Shown here: positions 24,517 through 38,195 of the stretch, piece after piece
How positions within the stretch are numbered: the first letter of the stretch is position 1
How the letters are laid out: every line of letters begins with the position of its first letter
Assembly (NCBI GenBank): GCA_964494475.1
Contig: CAZBRS010000024.1
Location: 1 to 64,000 of the forward strand
Reading direction: 5' to 3'
DNA from: CAZBRS01 sp964494475
Lineage (GTDB): Bacteria > Myxococcota_A > UBA9042 > CAZBRS01
Length of the DNA: 64,000 nucleotides
Translations under genes and position numbers: made by a program
The notes under the pieces: model-generated
Seen by the model: the letters and a program-made list of their open reading frames with translations, nothing else
Told to the model about the DNA's origin: nothing
Database searches by the model: none

Positions 24517-27500
24517 CGCGCGCGGCGCCGAGCCCGTACGACGAAGGCGAACGCGACCACCAGGAGCAGCCCCGAGGACGGGTTGGACACGCCGTGGCTC
24601 GCTCCGGCCGCGCAGCCGGAGCGCGTGCCCTGCGGGGAGTCGTCGTCGGCCGTGGGGAGGGGCTCGACCACGTCGGGTCCGGGGAGTGCTTCGTCGGCCT
24701 CGGCGTCGCCGCTCGCCGCGTCGGGGGCCTCGGAGGTGTCGACGACCTCCGCTCCCGGATCGCCGGGCGCGAGGTCGCGCACCGTGATCCGGACCGTCGC
24801 GGGGGTGCTCGCGAGCAAGCCGTCGGAGACCACCAGTTCGAGGGTCACGAGCGCGTCGCCGTCGACCATCGGGGCGGTGAACGACGGCCGGCTCAACGTG
24901 GGTTCGTCGAGCGTCACGAGGGGGCCCTCCGCCTGGCTCCACGTGTACGACAACTTGTCGCCGTCGGGGTCGGACGAGCCCGAGCCGTTCAGCGACACCA
25001 CAGCCCCCTCGTCGACCGGCTGGTCGGCGCCGGCGTCGGCCTCCGGCGGCCGGTTGGGCCGTGCCGAGATCTCGACGGTCGTGGTGGCGGGCTCGCTCGA
25101 CCGGGTGCCGTCGTGCACCCGCAGGCCGAAGCGCAGCGTGAGGTTCGACGCGGGCGAGGGAGCCGTGAACGAGGGGGACGCGGTGTCGGCGCCCGTCAAC
25201 TCCACGGGCGTGCCGGTCGTCTGCGTCCAGGTGAACGACAGGGGCTGACCTTCGGGGTCGTAGGAGGCCGAGCCGTCGAGGGAGGCCGCGGCCGCGGCCG
25301 CGAACTGGCGGCGCGGGCCGGCGTCGGCCACGGGCGGCAGATCGGCCACGCATACGCCCTCGGCGCAGAGTTGGTGGGGAACGCAGTCGTCGGGCCCGCT
25401 GCACGAAGAGGCGCACGTGGTCTCGTCGGCGCAGCGCGCGTACGGGGCGCACGACAACGTGCCCCCCACGACGCAGCCTCCGGCGCCGTCGCAGGTGTCG
25501 GCCAGGGTGAGCCAGCCGTCGGAGCAGCCCGGGCTGGCGCCGCAGGGGCTCCCGGCGGGTCTCGTCTGGGCTTCGGCCGCGCCGGACAGGCCGTCGCACG
25601 TGAACGTGGCGCAGGCCGTCTCGACGACGCCCTCGGCGACCGGAGCGCCGCCGACGCAGGCGCCCGCGAGGCAGGCCTCGCCGAACGTGCACGCGCTCTC
25701 GTCGGCGCAGGGCGATCCGTCGGGCGCGGGGCTCCACGCGAACGGCGCCGCGGGATCGCAGACGAGGCAGCCGTTCGCTGCGTTCGGAGCGCCCGGACCG
25801 TAGCAGGTGGCGTCGACCAGGCACCCCTCGGGTGGGGCGTCGACCGTGCAGCCCGTGCTCGGGGTGCAGGCGTCGGGCGTGCACGCCAGGTGGTCGTCGC
25901 ACGACGTCGCCGTGCAGGCCGCGAGCTCGACCCGGCCCCAGCCGAACTGGGGGTCTGGTCCGTCGCTGCCGAGGTCCTTGGCCAGCTCGCGGGCCATGGC
26001 GAGCGCCAGGTCGTGGTCGCGGCCGGTCAGCTGCAGCAGCAGGGCGAACGCGCCGGCCGCGTGGGGCGCCGAGGCCGACGTGCCCGAGAACCCTCCGTAG
26101 GTCGCCGTCTTGGTCCCCGCGGGCGCCACGAAGTCGGGCTTCTGCAGTGCCTCGCCCGTGCGCTCGTCGGGGTTGGCGGGCCCGCGGCTCGAGTACTGGG
26201 CCAGCGAGTCGTAGATCGTGGTGGCCCCGATGCACTGCACCTTCTCGCCCACGCACGGATCGATGACGCTGCGCTCGGGGACCTGGAAGGGCTTCGCGAA
26301 GGTCATGTTGTAGGCGTAGAGGTGGAACTCGTGGTTGCGCTCGGCGTGGGCCTGACGCACGGCCAGTCCGTAGCAGCCGTTCTCGGGGGTCACGGCCTGG
26401 ATCACCTCGTACGGGTAGCCGGAGCCCTGCTGGTCGTAGTCGGAGAACTGATCGGTGAACTGCCAGCCGGCGTCGGGGTCGTAGCGCATGAGGTACAGGT
26501 CGTAGTCGGCGCGCGGGCGCAGCTCGGCCGGGTCGTTGCCCCAGTCGTCCCACACCAGCGAGACGTCGATGGGCATGCCGGCCGGCAACCCGAAGCAGTT
26601 GTCGCCCATTCCGAAGAACGCCACGACCCGCTGCGCCGTGAACGCGTGATAGCCCTCGAAGCCGGGTCGCGCCGAGGGCGTGAACGTGCCGAGGTGGTGG
26701 CCGTCGCCGTAGTTGCCGGCCGAGGCCAGGAACGTGACCCCCGCGTCGACCGCGGCGTTGGCGACGGCCGCCATGGCGTCGCGTCCGTCGCAAGGCCCGG
26801 TCAGGGACGAGCCGGTCGAGGTCGTGATGATGTCGACGCCGTTGGCGGTGAGCCACCCGACGGCGTCTTCGAAGTCGAGCGTGGTCCCGTAGGAGACCAG
26901 CACGAGGTCGGCACCCGGCGCCACGTCGTGCACCAGCTCGGCCACGGCCGTGCCGTGGGCCTCGCCCCCGCCGCTGAGGTCGGTGCCGAACGAGTTGGTG
27001 ATCACCTGGGCGGGCAGCTCACTCCCCAGCAGTTGCGTGTAGCCGGCGAAGCCCGCGTCGAGCACGCCCACGAAGATGCCTTCGCCGTCGATGGAGAGGT
27101 CGTGCAGCGCGTCGGCCTTCATGGTCTTGACCCCCTTCGAGATGACCTCGAGGGGACGTGGACGGATGGGCTCGGAGACGCGCAGGACCCCGGCGGCGTC
27201 GGCCAGGCGCGCGAGCTCGGCCGGGGCCACGAAGGCCTGCAGGCGCGACCCGATCTGGCGGTCGAGGCGCAGGGCCACGCCCCCGAGGTCGATCTCGTCT
27301 CCCGGGGCGCCCAGGCTCTCGGGGCGAGCCAGGTCGACCACTACCTGGAGCCGACCGGCTTCGAGGCGCAGATCGTGCCGACGCGCGATCTCGCGCTGCG
27401 AAACGGCGTCGTGGTGCTGCGACAGCTCCCACCGGGCGCGGTCGAGGCGGGGCGATAGCCGCGGGTGCGCGGGCACGACCCCGTGGAGGGCCTCACCCGG

Positions 27501-27626
27501 CCGCGAGCCGGTGGGCAGCGAAGCCGCAGGATCGATGGTCAGGAGAGGGTAGGGGGCCCCTACGGCCGCGACGGGCCAGGGCCGGGCCAACAGGAGCACC
27601 ACGATCAGGAGCCGCACGACGCGCAT
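24498..27626 (-). CDS. Secreted subtilisin-like serine protease with Cys-rich and PKD-like domains and a MYXO-CTERM-like tail
   Basis: A 1042-residue protein with an N-terminal signal peptide (LLIVVLLLARPWPVAA). The S8 peptidase triad is Asp190 (GVLDAGF), His224 (GEAHGTAVAE) and Ser517 (SGTSASAPHAAG), with Asn305 (ASAGN) as oxyanion residue. An insertion of about 170 residues separates the Asn and Ser regions. A Cys-rich block follows, then two PKD-like domains (PPVADAG and PPEADAG starts), an acidic linker, and a C-terminal Gly-Cys, hydrophobic helix and RARRRAR cluster, as in MYXO-CTERM sorting tails. It probably acts as a surface or released protease in predatory or saprophytic feeding. 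Confidence 0.9.
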   Translation of the reverse strand: MRVVRLLIVVLLLARPWPVAAVGAPYPLLTIDPAASLPTGSRPGEALHGVVPAHPRLSPRLDRARWELSQHHDAVSQREIARRHDLRLEAGRLQVVVDLARPESLGAPGDEIDLGGVALRLDRQIGSRLQAFVAPAELARLADAAGVLRVSEPIRPRPLEVISKGVKTMKADALHDLSIDGEGIFVGVLDAGFAGYTQLLGSELPAQVITNSFGTDLSGGGEAHGTAVAELVHDVAPGADLVLVSYGTTLDFEDAVGWLTANGVDIITTSTGSSLTGPCDGRDAMAAVANAAVDAGVTFLASAGNYGDGHHLGTFTPSARPGFEGYHAFTAQRVVAFFGMGDNCFGLPAGMPIDVSLVWDDWGNDPAELRPRADYDLYLMRYDPDAGWQFTDQFSDYDQQGSGYPYEVIQAVTPENGCYGLAVRQAHAERNHEFHLYAYNMTFAKPFQVPERSVIDPCVGEKVQCIGATTIYDSLAQYSSRGPANPDERTGEALQKPDFVAPAGTKTATYGGFSGTSASAPHAAGAFALLLQLTGRDHDLALAMARELAKDLGSDGPDPQFGWGRVELAACTATSCDDHLACTPDACTPSTGCTVDAPPEGCLVDATCYGPGAPNAANGCLVCDPAAPFAWSPAPDGSPCADESACTFGEACLAGACVGGAPVAEGVVETACATFTCDGLSGAAEAQTRPAGSPCGASPGCSDGWLTLADTCDGAGGCVVGGTLSCAPYARCADETTCASSCSGPDDCVPHQLCAEGVCVADLPPVADAGPRRQFAAAAAASLDGSASYDPEGQPLSFTWTQTTGTPVELTGADTASPSFTAPSPASNLTLRFGLRVHDGTRSSEPATTTVEISARPNRPPEADAGADQPVDEGAVVSLNGSGSSDPDGDKLSYTWSQAEGPLVTLDEPTLSRPSFTAPMVDGDALVTLELVVSDGLLASTPATVRITVRDLAPGDPGAEVVDTSEAPDAASGDAEADEALPGPDVVEPLPTADDDSPQGTRSGCAAGASHGVSNPSSGLLLVVAFAFVVRARRRARYSERA

Positions 27627-27668
27627 GGGCGTTCCCCCCGGCCGATGATCTCCAGAACAAAGGCGCGG

Positions 27669-27941
27669 CTAGAAGCGTGTTCCGCGGGCGTTGTTGCGGG
27701 CGGCGGCGCGATCGACCTTGATGGTGCGCCCGTCGAGCTCGGTGCCGTTCAGGTTCATGGCCTTGGTGACGGCGTCGGCGCTGCCGAACGTCACGAAGCC
27801 GAAGCCGCGCGAGCGCCCGGTCTCGCGATCCTGGATCACCTTGGCGTCGACCACGTCGCCGGCGTCGGCGAAGGCGTTGCGCAGCCCGGTGCTGTCGGTG
27901 TCGAAGGAAAGCCCACCCACGAAGACCTTGTTCTCGTCCAT
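27669..27941 (-). CDS. RRM-type RNA-binding protein
   Basis: A 90-residue single RNA recognition motif: KVFVGGL is RNP-2 and GRSRGFGFVTF is RNP-1, with the aromatic residues that stack on RNA. The ATG at 27941 follows AAGGAG with nine-base spacing, so the upstream open frame to 28100 is not used. Similar glycine-rich short RRM proteins occur in cyanobacteria and myxobacteria and bind single-stranded RNA, some under cold stress. A 250-base leader separates it from the divergent gene at 28192; I see no clear promoter or terminator in it. Confidence 0.9.
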   Translation of the reverse strand: MDENKVFVGGLSFDTDSTGLRNAFADAGDVVDAKVIQDRETGRSRGFGFVTFGSADAVTKAMNLNGTELDGRTIKVDRAAARNNARGTRF

Positions 27942-28191
27942 GATGCCGAACTCCTTGGAGCGACGACTTGGTTCACCCTCGATCTCGTCGCGTGCGACCG
28001 GGGGGGCTCGCCGGAGTTTCGGAGAAGCTGGGGGATCGGTAGCCTGCGATCTCGCTGATTCTCGAAGCGCCGTACGCTCGCCGTCGCAACGTAGAGGCAA
28101 ATCGTTGAGAAAGCAAGGCAGAAAGTCGTTTCGTGAGGCGGGCGTTCTGGTGTAGCGTGGCGCGGTCCCCTTCCCGACCGAGGAGAAGCAC

Positions 28192-29094
28192 GTGGCGTTC
28201 CGGACGATGGTCTTCCTGGGCCTCCTGCTGGCTTGCGCGGTCCCGGCCTGGGCGGGGCCCGGCGCGCTCGTACCCTGGCCTCCCGAGGTCGACTACCGCC
28301 CCGCCGGGGCCGAGCACCGCGCCAACGGGCCCGGGGCCGTCTTGCCCGAGGGCGACGGCCTCTGGCTGTTCGCGGCGACCTCCCACGCGTTGTGGCGCCT
28401 CGACGCCGCGGGTGTCGTGCGCGAGCGGGTGCCGGTCGAGGGGTTCGTGCACTCGTTGGCGCTGGGGCCGGACGGTGGCCTGGCCTGGGTCGACCTGGCT
28501 CGACGCCGGGTGGTCGAGGCCGCGCGCGACGGCCGGGTGCTGCGCGCCTGGAGCCTGCCGGCCGGTGTCGCGCGCGTTCGTCGCCTGATCCAGTTCGACG
28601 GGCGGCTGCGGCTGCACACGTCCTTTCAGGAGACCCTGACGGTGCCCGACTCGGTCGGCGCGCCCCTCCGCGCGTGGTTCGCGTTGCGGCGCGAGGGGTC
28701 CTGGTTCTCGCCGGCGTCCCCCGCGGTCACCGTGCTCGCGACCGACGGCCGCGTCCAGTTGCTCCTGGCCAGTCCCGCCTCCGGGCTCACCGCGGGGGCC
28801 CCGGTCGTGCGACGGGTGGGGTTGGGGCTGGGCGAGCCCCTGCTGGCTGCCGAGGTCCTCGGGCCGACGCCCGGGGGAGGGTGGTGGCTGCGGATTACCC
28901 TCGGTTCGCGCGACCACGCCCGCGACGAGGCGGTCGCCGTGGGGTCCGACGGTGCGGTGCTCCTGCGCACGCCCCTGCCGGCGCGGGGTACGCTCTCGTG
29001 GCCCGATACGCTCTTCGTGACGGCCGACGGAGGGCTGATCGGGCTCACGCCCACCGACGCGGGCATCGTCCGCCGCGACTGGGGGCGGCCATGA
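28192..29094 (+). CDS. Secreted hypothetical protein, possible beta-propeller
   Basis: A 300-residue protein with a GTG start after AGGAGA and a signal peptide (MVFLGLLLACAVPAWA). Repeated Gly/Asp/Trp blocks such as GPDGGLAWVDLARRRV and SDGAVLLRTPLP are spaced like blades of a propeller (NHL/PQQ-like), but no catalytic residues are recognised. Its TGA overlaps the next ATG (ATGA), so it begins the eight-gene coupled chain that includes recCBD. A role with the following cell-wall-type protein is possible but unproven. Confidence 0.55.
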   Translation: MAFRTMVFLGLLLACAVPAWAGPGALVPWPPEVDYRPAGAEHRANGPGAVLPEGDGLWLFAATSHALWRLDAAGVVRERVPVEGFVHSLALGPDGGLAWVDLARRRVVEAARDGRVLRAWSLPAGVARVRRLIQFDGRLRLHTSFQETLTVPDSVGAPLRAWFALRREGSWFSPASPAVTVLATDGRVQLLLASPASGLTAGAPVVRRVGLGLGEPLLAAEVLGPTPGGGWWLRITLGSRDHARDEAVAVGSDGAVLLRTPLPARGTLSWPDTLFVTADGGLIGLTPTDAGIVRRDWGRP

Positions 29095-30734
29095 CGCGCC
29101 CGCCGCTCCTCGCTCTCGCCGTGTTCGTCGCCCTGTTGTCCGGCGCGGCTCCGGCGGCCCGCGCCATCCCGCGCGACGAAGCCCTGGTCCGGGCGCGCAC
29201 CTACGCGGGGCACCCGTGGCGCTGCGCGGAGGCCAACCAGACCGGCACCTGCGGCGGCGGGTACCTGAGCATCTACACCCCGGGCGACTACGTGGGCCTG
29301 CCCTACGACTGGGGCGGCTACGCCTCGATCGACCAGTTCGACCAGGCCGTCCTCGCGGGCAAGGGCGTGGGGTCGTACCCCTCCGACGGGATCCTCGACT
29401 GCACGGTGGGCGTCGACTGCTCGGGCTTCGTCAGCCGGGTCTGGAAGGCGGGGCACACCACCACATCGGGCATGGACACCATCACGCACGTCGTGTCGAG
29501 CGCCGACCTCGAGCCTGCCGACGCGTACAACGACGCCGGCTACCACGTCATGCTCTTCGAGCGCGTGCAGGCCAACGGCGACCCGCAGTTCATCGAGGCC
29601 GTGTACTACAACGTGCACACGACGTTCTGGGAGCCCTGGAGCTACGTCGACGGGTTCGAGCCCGTGCGCTACGACGCCATCGAGGGCTCGCCCGCCGCCT
29701 ACCCCGACGGGACCGCCGACGCGCCCGTGATCGTCGCGACCTTCCCGTTCGTCGACGAGCGCGACACCACGCAGAGCGCCTCCGATCTCTTCGACGCCTG
29801 CCTGGGCGCGGCGCCCACCAAGCGCGAGGAGGGGCCCGAGGTCATCTACCGCGTCGACGTGACGACGCCCGGGACGTTGACGGCGGCCGTGCAGGACGAG
29901 GCTGGCGTCGACATCGACGTGCACGTCTACCGAGCCTTGAACGAGGCCGATTGCGTCGCGCGCCACGACGCGGTGGTGAGCCTGGCCGTGGGCTGCGGAA
30001 GCATCTACGTGGTGGCCGACACCTACACGGCGGCCGGCGGTGACCAGCCCGGGCCCTACACCCTGACCCTCGACCTCGAGCCCTCCGGTCAGGCCTGCGG
30101 AGCCCCCGACCCCGTGTACCAGCCCGCGGGGGGCGTCGGCGACCCGTGCGACGTCGACGGCTCGGGCGGCGCGCCCTTCTGCAACCCGAACCTCGGGGCC
30201 GTGGTCTGCATCTACTCGGCCGACGCCTCCGCGGGTTCGTTCTGCTCCCATCCTTGCGTCGTCGACGCCGACTGCGGGGTCGACTTCCCGGAGGGCTGCT
30301 GCGCGGAGCTGGACGTCGGCTACTTCGCGTGCCTGCCGGCGGCCTGGTGCGGCCCGGTGCCGCCCGAGCCCGACCCCGAGGCAGGCCCCGAACCCGTGGC
30401 CGAGGCCCTCCCGGAGCCTTCGCCGGAGGGGTCTCCCGAAGCAGCCCCCGAGCCGACCCCCGAGGCCGCCCCCGAGGTCGTCGACGCGTCGGTCGACCTC
30501 GCGGCCGATGGGGCCCCGACGGCCGACGCGGGGCGCGAGCAGCGGCTCCCCGACGCCGCGTTCGATTCTCCGCTCACTCCCGAGGCCGGCGCCGAGGCTC
30601 CCGAGGCCGGCGCCGAGGCCGTCCCCGCTCCCGACGCGCCGGGCGGCTGCACGATGTCCGGGCGACCGGCGGGCGCGGCCGTCCTGCTGGCGTGGCTGTT
30701 CGCCGTCGCGACGTTGAGGCGCAAGCGTGGATGA
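29091..30734 (+). CDS. NlpC/P60-like secreted protein with Cys-rich domain and MYXO-CTERM-like tail
   Basis: A 547-residue protein with a signal peptide (LLALAVFVALLSGAAPAARA). Residues about 40-170 hold an NlpC/P60-like fold: YDWGGYAS, then nucleophile motif VDCSGFVSRVW and His in GYHVMLFE. Such enzymes cleave peptidoglycan peptides or act as amidases. A pre-peptidase-like beta domain follows, then a Cys-rich module, a long Pro/Glu/Ala linker (PEPDPEAGPEP), and GGCTM, a hydrophobic helix and LRRKRG, a MYXO-CTERM-like anchor. The end overlaps the recC start by eight bases, although the functions look unrelated. Confidence 0.8.
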   Translation: MTRPPLLALAVFVALLSGAAPAARAIPRDEALVRARTYAGHPWRCAEANQTGTCGGGYLSIYTPGDYVGLPYDWGGYASIDQFDQAVLAGKGVGSYPSDGILDCTVGVDCSGFVSRVWKAGHTTTSGMDTITHVVSSADLEPADAYNDAGYHVMLFERVQANGDPQFIEAVYYNVHTTFWEPWSYVDGFEPVRYDAIEGSPAAYPDGTADAPVIVATFPFVDERDTTQSASDLFDACLGAAPTKREEGPEVIYRVDVTTPGTLTAAVQDEAGVDIDVHVYRALNEADCVARHDAVVSLAVGCGSIYVVADTYTAAGGDQPGPYTLTLDLEPSGQACGAPDPVYQPAGGVGDPCDVDGSGGAPFCNPNLGAVVCIYSADASAGSFCSHPCVVDADCGVDFPEGCCAELDVGYFACLPAAWCGPVPPEPDPEAGPEPVAEALPEPSPEGSPEAAPEPTPEAAPEVVDASVDLAADGAPTADAGREQRLPDAAFDSPLTPEAGAEAPEAGAEAVPAPDAPGGCTMSGRPAGAAVLLAWLFAVATLRRKRG

Positions 30735-33700
30735 CGCGTTGGGTTTCCACGTTCACCGCAGCAACCGCCTCGAGCGCCTGGCCGACCTGTTGACGGGCGC
30801 CCTGGCCTCCGACCGACCCTCCGATCCGTTCGAGTCGATCCCGGTCGTCGTGGGCAGCCGCGGCATGGCGCGTTGGCTCCGCAACCGCATCGCCGGGGCA
30901 CCGGGCCTCGGCATCTGCGGGGGGATCGACTTCCCCTTCCCCGCGCCGTTCCTACGCGAGGCCGTCTTCCGGGTGCTCGGCGCCGATCTCCCGGACACCG
31001 ACCCGTGGAGCATCGATCGGCTCACGTGGACCGTGCTCGACGTGCTGCGCGAGCGCCTGGGCGATGCGGAGTTCGCGCCCGTGCGGCGCTCGCTGGGCGT
31101 CGACGTGCTCCCGGCCGTGGTGGGGCGTCGGCACCTGTCGCTGGCGCGTTCGCTGGCCGACGTGCTCGATCGCTATGTGCACGCGCGGCCCGAGTGGATC
31201 GCGCGCTGGCGGTGCGGGCAGACGATCGCGCCGGAGGTGTCGGCCGACGAAGCCTGGCAGGCGCGCCTCTGGCGGGAGGTCGAGGCGCGCGTGGGCCCGG
31301 CCGGCGCCGTGCAGGCCCGGGGCCGCGCGTGGCCGGCGCACGTGGGGGGGTTGATCGAGGCCCTCGACGCGGCCGTGCGCGAAGGCTGGGGCGCGCCGCT
31401 GCCCACCGCTCGCGTGCACGTCTTCGGGATGTCGTCGCTGCCGCCGCTGTTCCTTCGGGCGTTCGCGCTGCTGGGGCGCGCGGCCCGCGTCGAGCTGTAC
31501 CTGTTGACCCCCTCCGACGGCTATTGGGGCGACTACCAGACGCTACCGGAGGCGCGCCGGCTCCTCCGCCGGGCGTCCCCCGCGATGCGCGCCGCGGTCG
31601 AGGCCGGGCTGGCCGACCAGCACCCGCTGCTCACCGGGCTGGGGCGCCTCTCCCGCGACTTCCAGAACCTGCTCGAGGGCCTGCCCGACGACGGCGCCGG
31701 GAGCTACGTCGAGCTGCCCGGGGTCGAGCTCTTCGACGGCCTCGGCGGCGACGCTGAGAAGCCTGGCGGCGTCCTGCAGCGCCTCCAGCGGCACCTGCGA
31801 GCCCTCGAAGACCCGCGCCGTGCGCGCGTCTCGGATCCCGGGTCCGTCGACCCCGCCGACGATTCGCTTCGGATCCATTCGTGCGCGGGGCCGACGCGCC
31901 AGGTCGAGGTGCTGCGCGACGAGCTCCTCGGCCTGCTGGTCGACCACCCCCATCTGCAGCCCCGCGACATCGTCGTGATGACCCCCGACGTCGAGACCTA
32001 CGCGCCGCTCGTGGCCGCCGCGTTCTCCGAGGGCTTGCCCGGCGATGCCCCGCGCTCGAACGGCGCCGGCCTCCCGGGCGAGGTCTGGGGCTCGGTGGGC
32101 GCGCCGCGCCTGCCCTTCGAGATCGCCGATCTGTCCCTGCGGCGTACGAACCCGGTGGCCGACGTGCTGTTGTCGGTGCTCGCGCTCTCGGGGGGGCGCG
32201 TGACCGCGACCGCCGTGGCCGATCTCCTGCGCCACGAGGCCGTGCGTGCGCGCTTCGGGCTCGACGCGGCCGCCGTGGACACGATCCGCGCCTGGCTCGG
32301 CGACAGCGGCATCCGCTGGGGTGTCGACGCGGCCGACCGGGCGCGCGTCGGCCAGCCCGACGACGACCAGAACACCTTCCGCTTCGGCCTCGAGCGCCTG
32401 GCCCTCGGCGTGGTGGCGGGCGAGTCCGACGCGCTCTTCGGCGCGAGGGCGAGCCCCCTCGGCGTCGCCGACGACGACCTGGAGCTCGTGGGGCGCTTCT
32501 CGTCGTTCTGCGAGGCGCTCTTCGGCTGGCTGCGCGAGCTCGAACGACCGCGCTCCGGCGACGCCTGGGGCGAGCTCCTGAAGCGGCTGGTGCACGGCCT
32601 CACGGCGACCGGCGCCAACGCGGCGTGGCTCACCGAGCAGGTGCACGACGGCCTCGAGGCGACGTTGGCCGACGCCGGGGCTTTCCCGGGGGAGCTCGCC
32701 GTCGACGCCGTGCTGCACGCCCTCGAGGGCCGCTTCGAGGTCGGAGGCGAGGGCGATCGTGCGAACACCGGCGCCATCACGGTGTGCGCCCTGGCGCCCA
32801 TGCGCAGCGTGCCGTTCGCCGTGGTGGCGCTCCTGGGGCTCGACGACGCGCGCTTCCCGCGCCGGGGCACGCGGGCCGGGTTCGACCTGACGCGCGGCCG
32901 GCCCGCGCCGGGCGACCGAGAGCCCCGCGACGAGGACCGGCACCTGCTGCTCGAGGCCCTGCTCTCGGCGCGCGAGCACCTGCTGGTCTTCTACTCGGGC
33001 CGCGACGCGTCCACCGACGAGCGCCTGCCCGCCGCGGTGCCGGTGGCCGAACTGCAGGACGCCGTGGAGGCTTCCTTCGTCCCTCCCGCGGGGCTGGCGT
33101 CCCTTCGCGAGCTCGTGCTCGTCGACCACCCCATCCAGCCGTTCAGCGAGCACGTGTTCCGGGCCCCGCGCAGCTTCGATCGACGGCTCCGACAGGTGGC
33201 CCTCCGGCTTCGCCAGGAGCGCGCGCCACGGGCGGGGCTCTTCCCCGCCGGGGTCGTGCTCCCCCCACTCCCGGGCGGGGTCGACGAGCTCCGCCTCGAC
33301 GACCTGGCCTCCGCGCTCCTCCGCCCGACGCGCCACCTGCTGCAGCGCAGGCTGGGGCTCCACCTCTCCGACCTCGACGACACGCTGGCCGACCGGGAGC
33401 CCGTAGAGCTCGAAGGGCGCGGGCTGAGAGCGCTCGACGACCGGATCTTCTCGGCGTTGGTCGCCGCGGGCAGCGATCAGGACCCGGCGCGAACGCTCGA
33501 GCGGGTGCGACGCGATCTCACGGCGCGGGGAGGGCTCCCCCACGGGGCGGGGGGGCTGCTCGACCTGGAGCGTCGGGCCGCTGCCCTGGGGCCCCTGGCC
33601 GACCTGGCGGGTGCCCGTGTGCGCGGCGCGGGGCCGCGCCAGGTCGTGGTGACGAGGCCCGGGAACCGTCGGTTGACGGGTCGGATCCCGTGGGTCGACC

Positions 33701-34250
33701 CCGCCGGCACCATCGTCGACGCGCAGTCGCGAGCGCCCGACCGCGGAGATCGGCTCGTGGCCGCGTGGCTGGGCCTGCTCGCGCTGCAGGCGCAGCAGCC
33801 CCTGGCGCGGCGCGACGCCTTCCTGTACGGGCTTCAGGACGACGAGCCCGTTTGCCTGCGTCTTCGGGCGCCCGAGGGTGCCACGTCGCTGACCCTGCTG
33901 CACCGGCTGGCCGAGCTCCACGATCGGGCGCTCGAGCGGCCCCTCGTCCTGTACGAGCGCTCGTCGCGAGGTCTGGCCGAGGGGCTCCTGAAGGACGGCG
34001 CTCCGTCGCCCTGGGAGGCCCTCCCGTTCGAGGCCACCCAAGGTCGGCTCGAGAAGCTCGCCGAGGGCTGGACCCCCGAAGAAGCGGGCCGTGGCGTCGG
34101 CGACGGCGACGACACCTACGTCGCCGCGGCGTGGCCGAACGGACCTACGTTCGACCACGACGAGGCCGCCCGGCGAGAACTGCTGGCGCTGGCCGAGCTC
34201 GTCTGGCGTCCGATCCTCGAGGCGCTGGGCGGCGAGCCCGAGGAGGCGCC

Positions 34251-34254
<4 letters not shown>
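30727..34254 (+). CDS. recC: Exodeoxyribonuclease V gamma subunit (RecC)
   Basis: A 1175-residue protein, near the usual RecC size. The N-terminus (FHVHRSNRLERLADLL, VVGSRGMARWLRN) matches RecC, with SFCEALFGWL and FDLTRGRPAPGDREPRDEDR further on and an inactivated helicase/nuclease architecture. RecC recognises Chi and splits the duplex in RecBCD. A GTG start is used, inside the end of the previous gene. The order recC-recB-recD matches other bacteria, with no ptr gene between. Confidence 0.93.
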
Positions 34255-38191
<3,937 letters not shown>

Positions 38192-38195
<4 letters not shown>
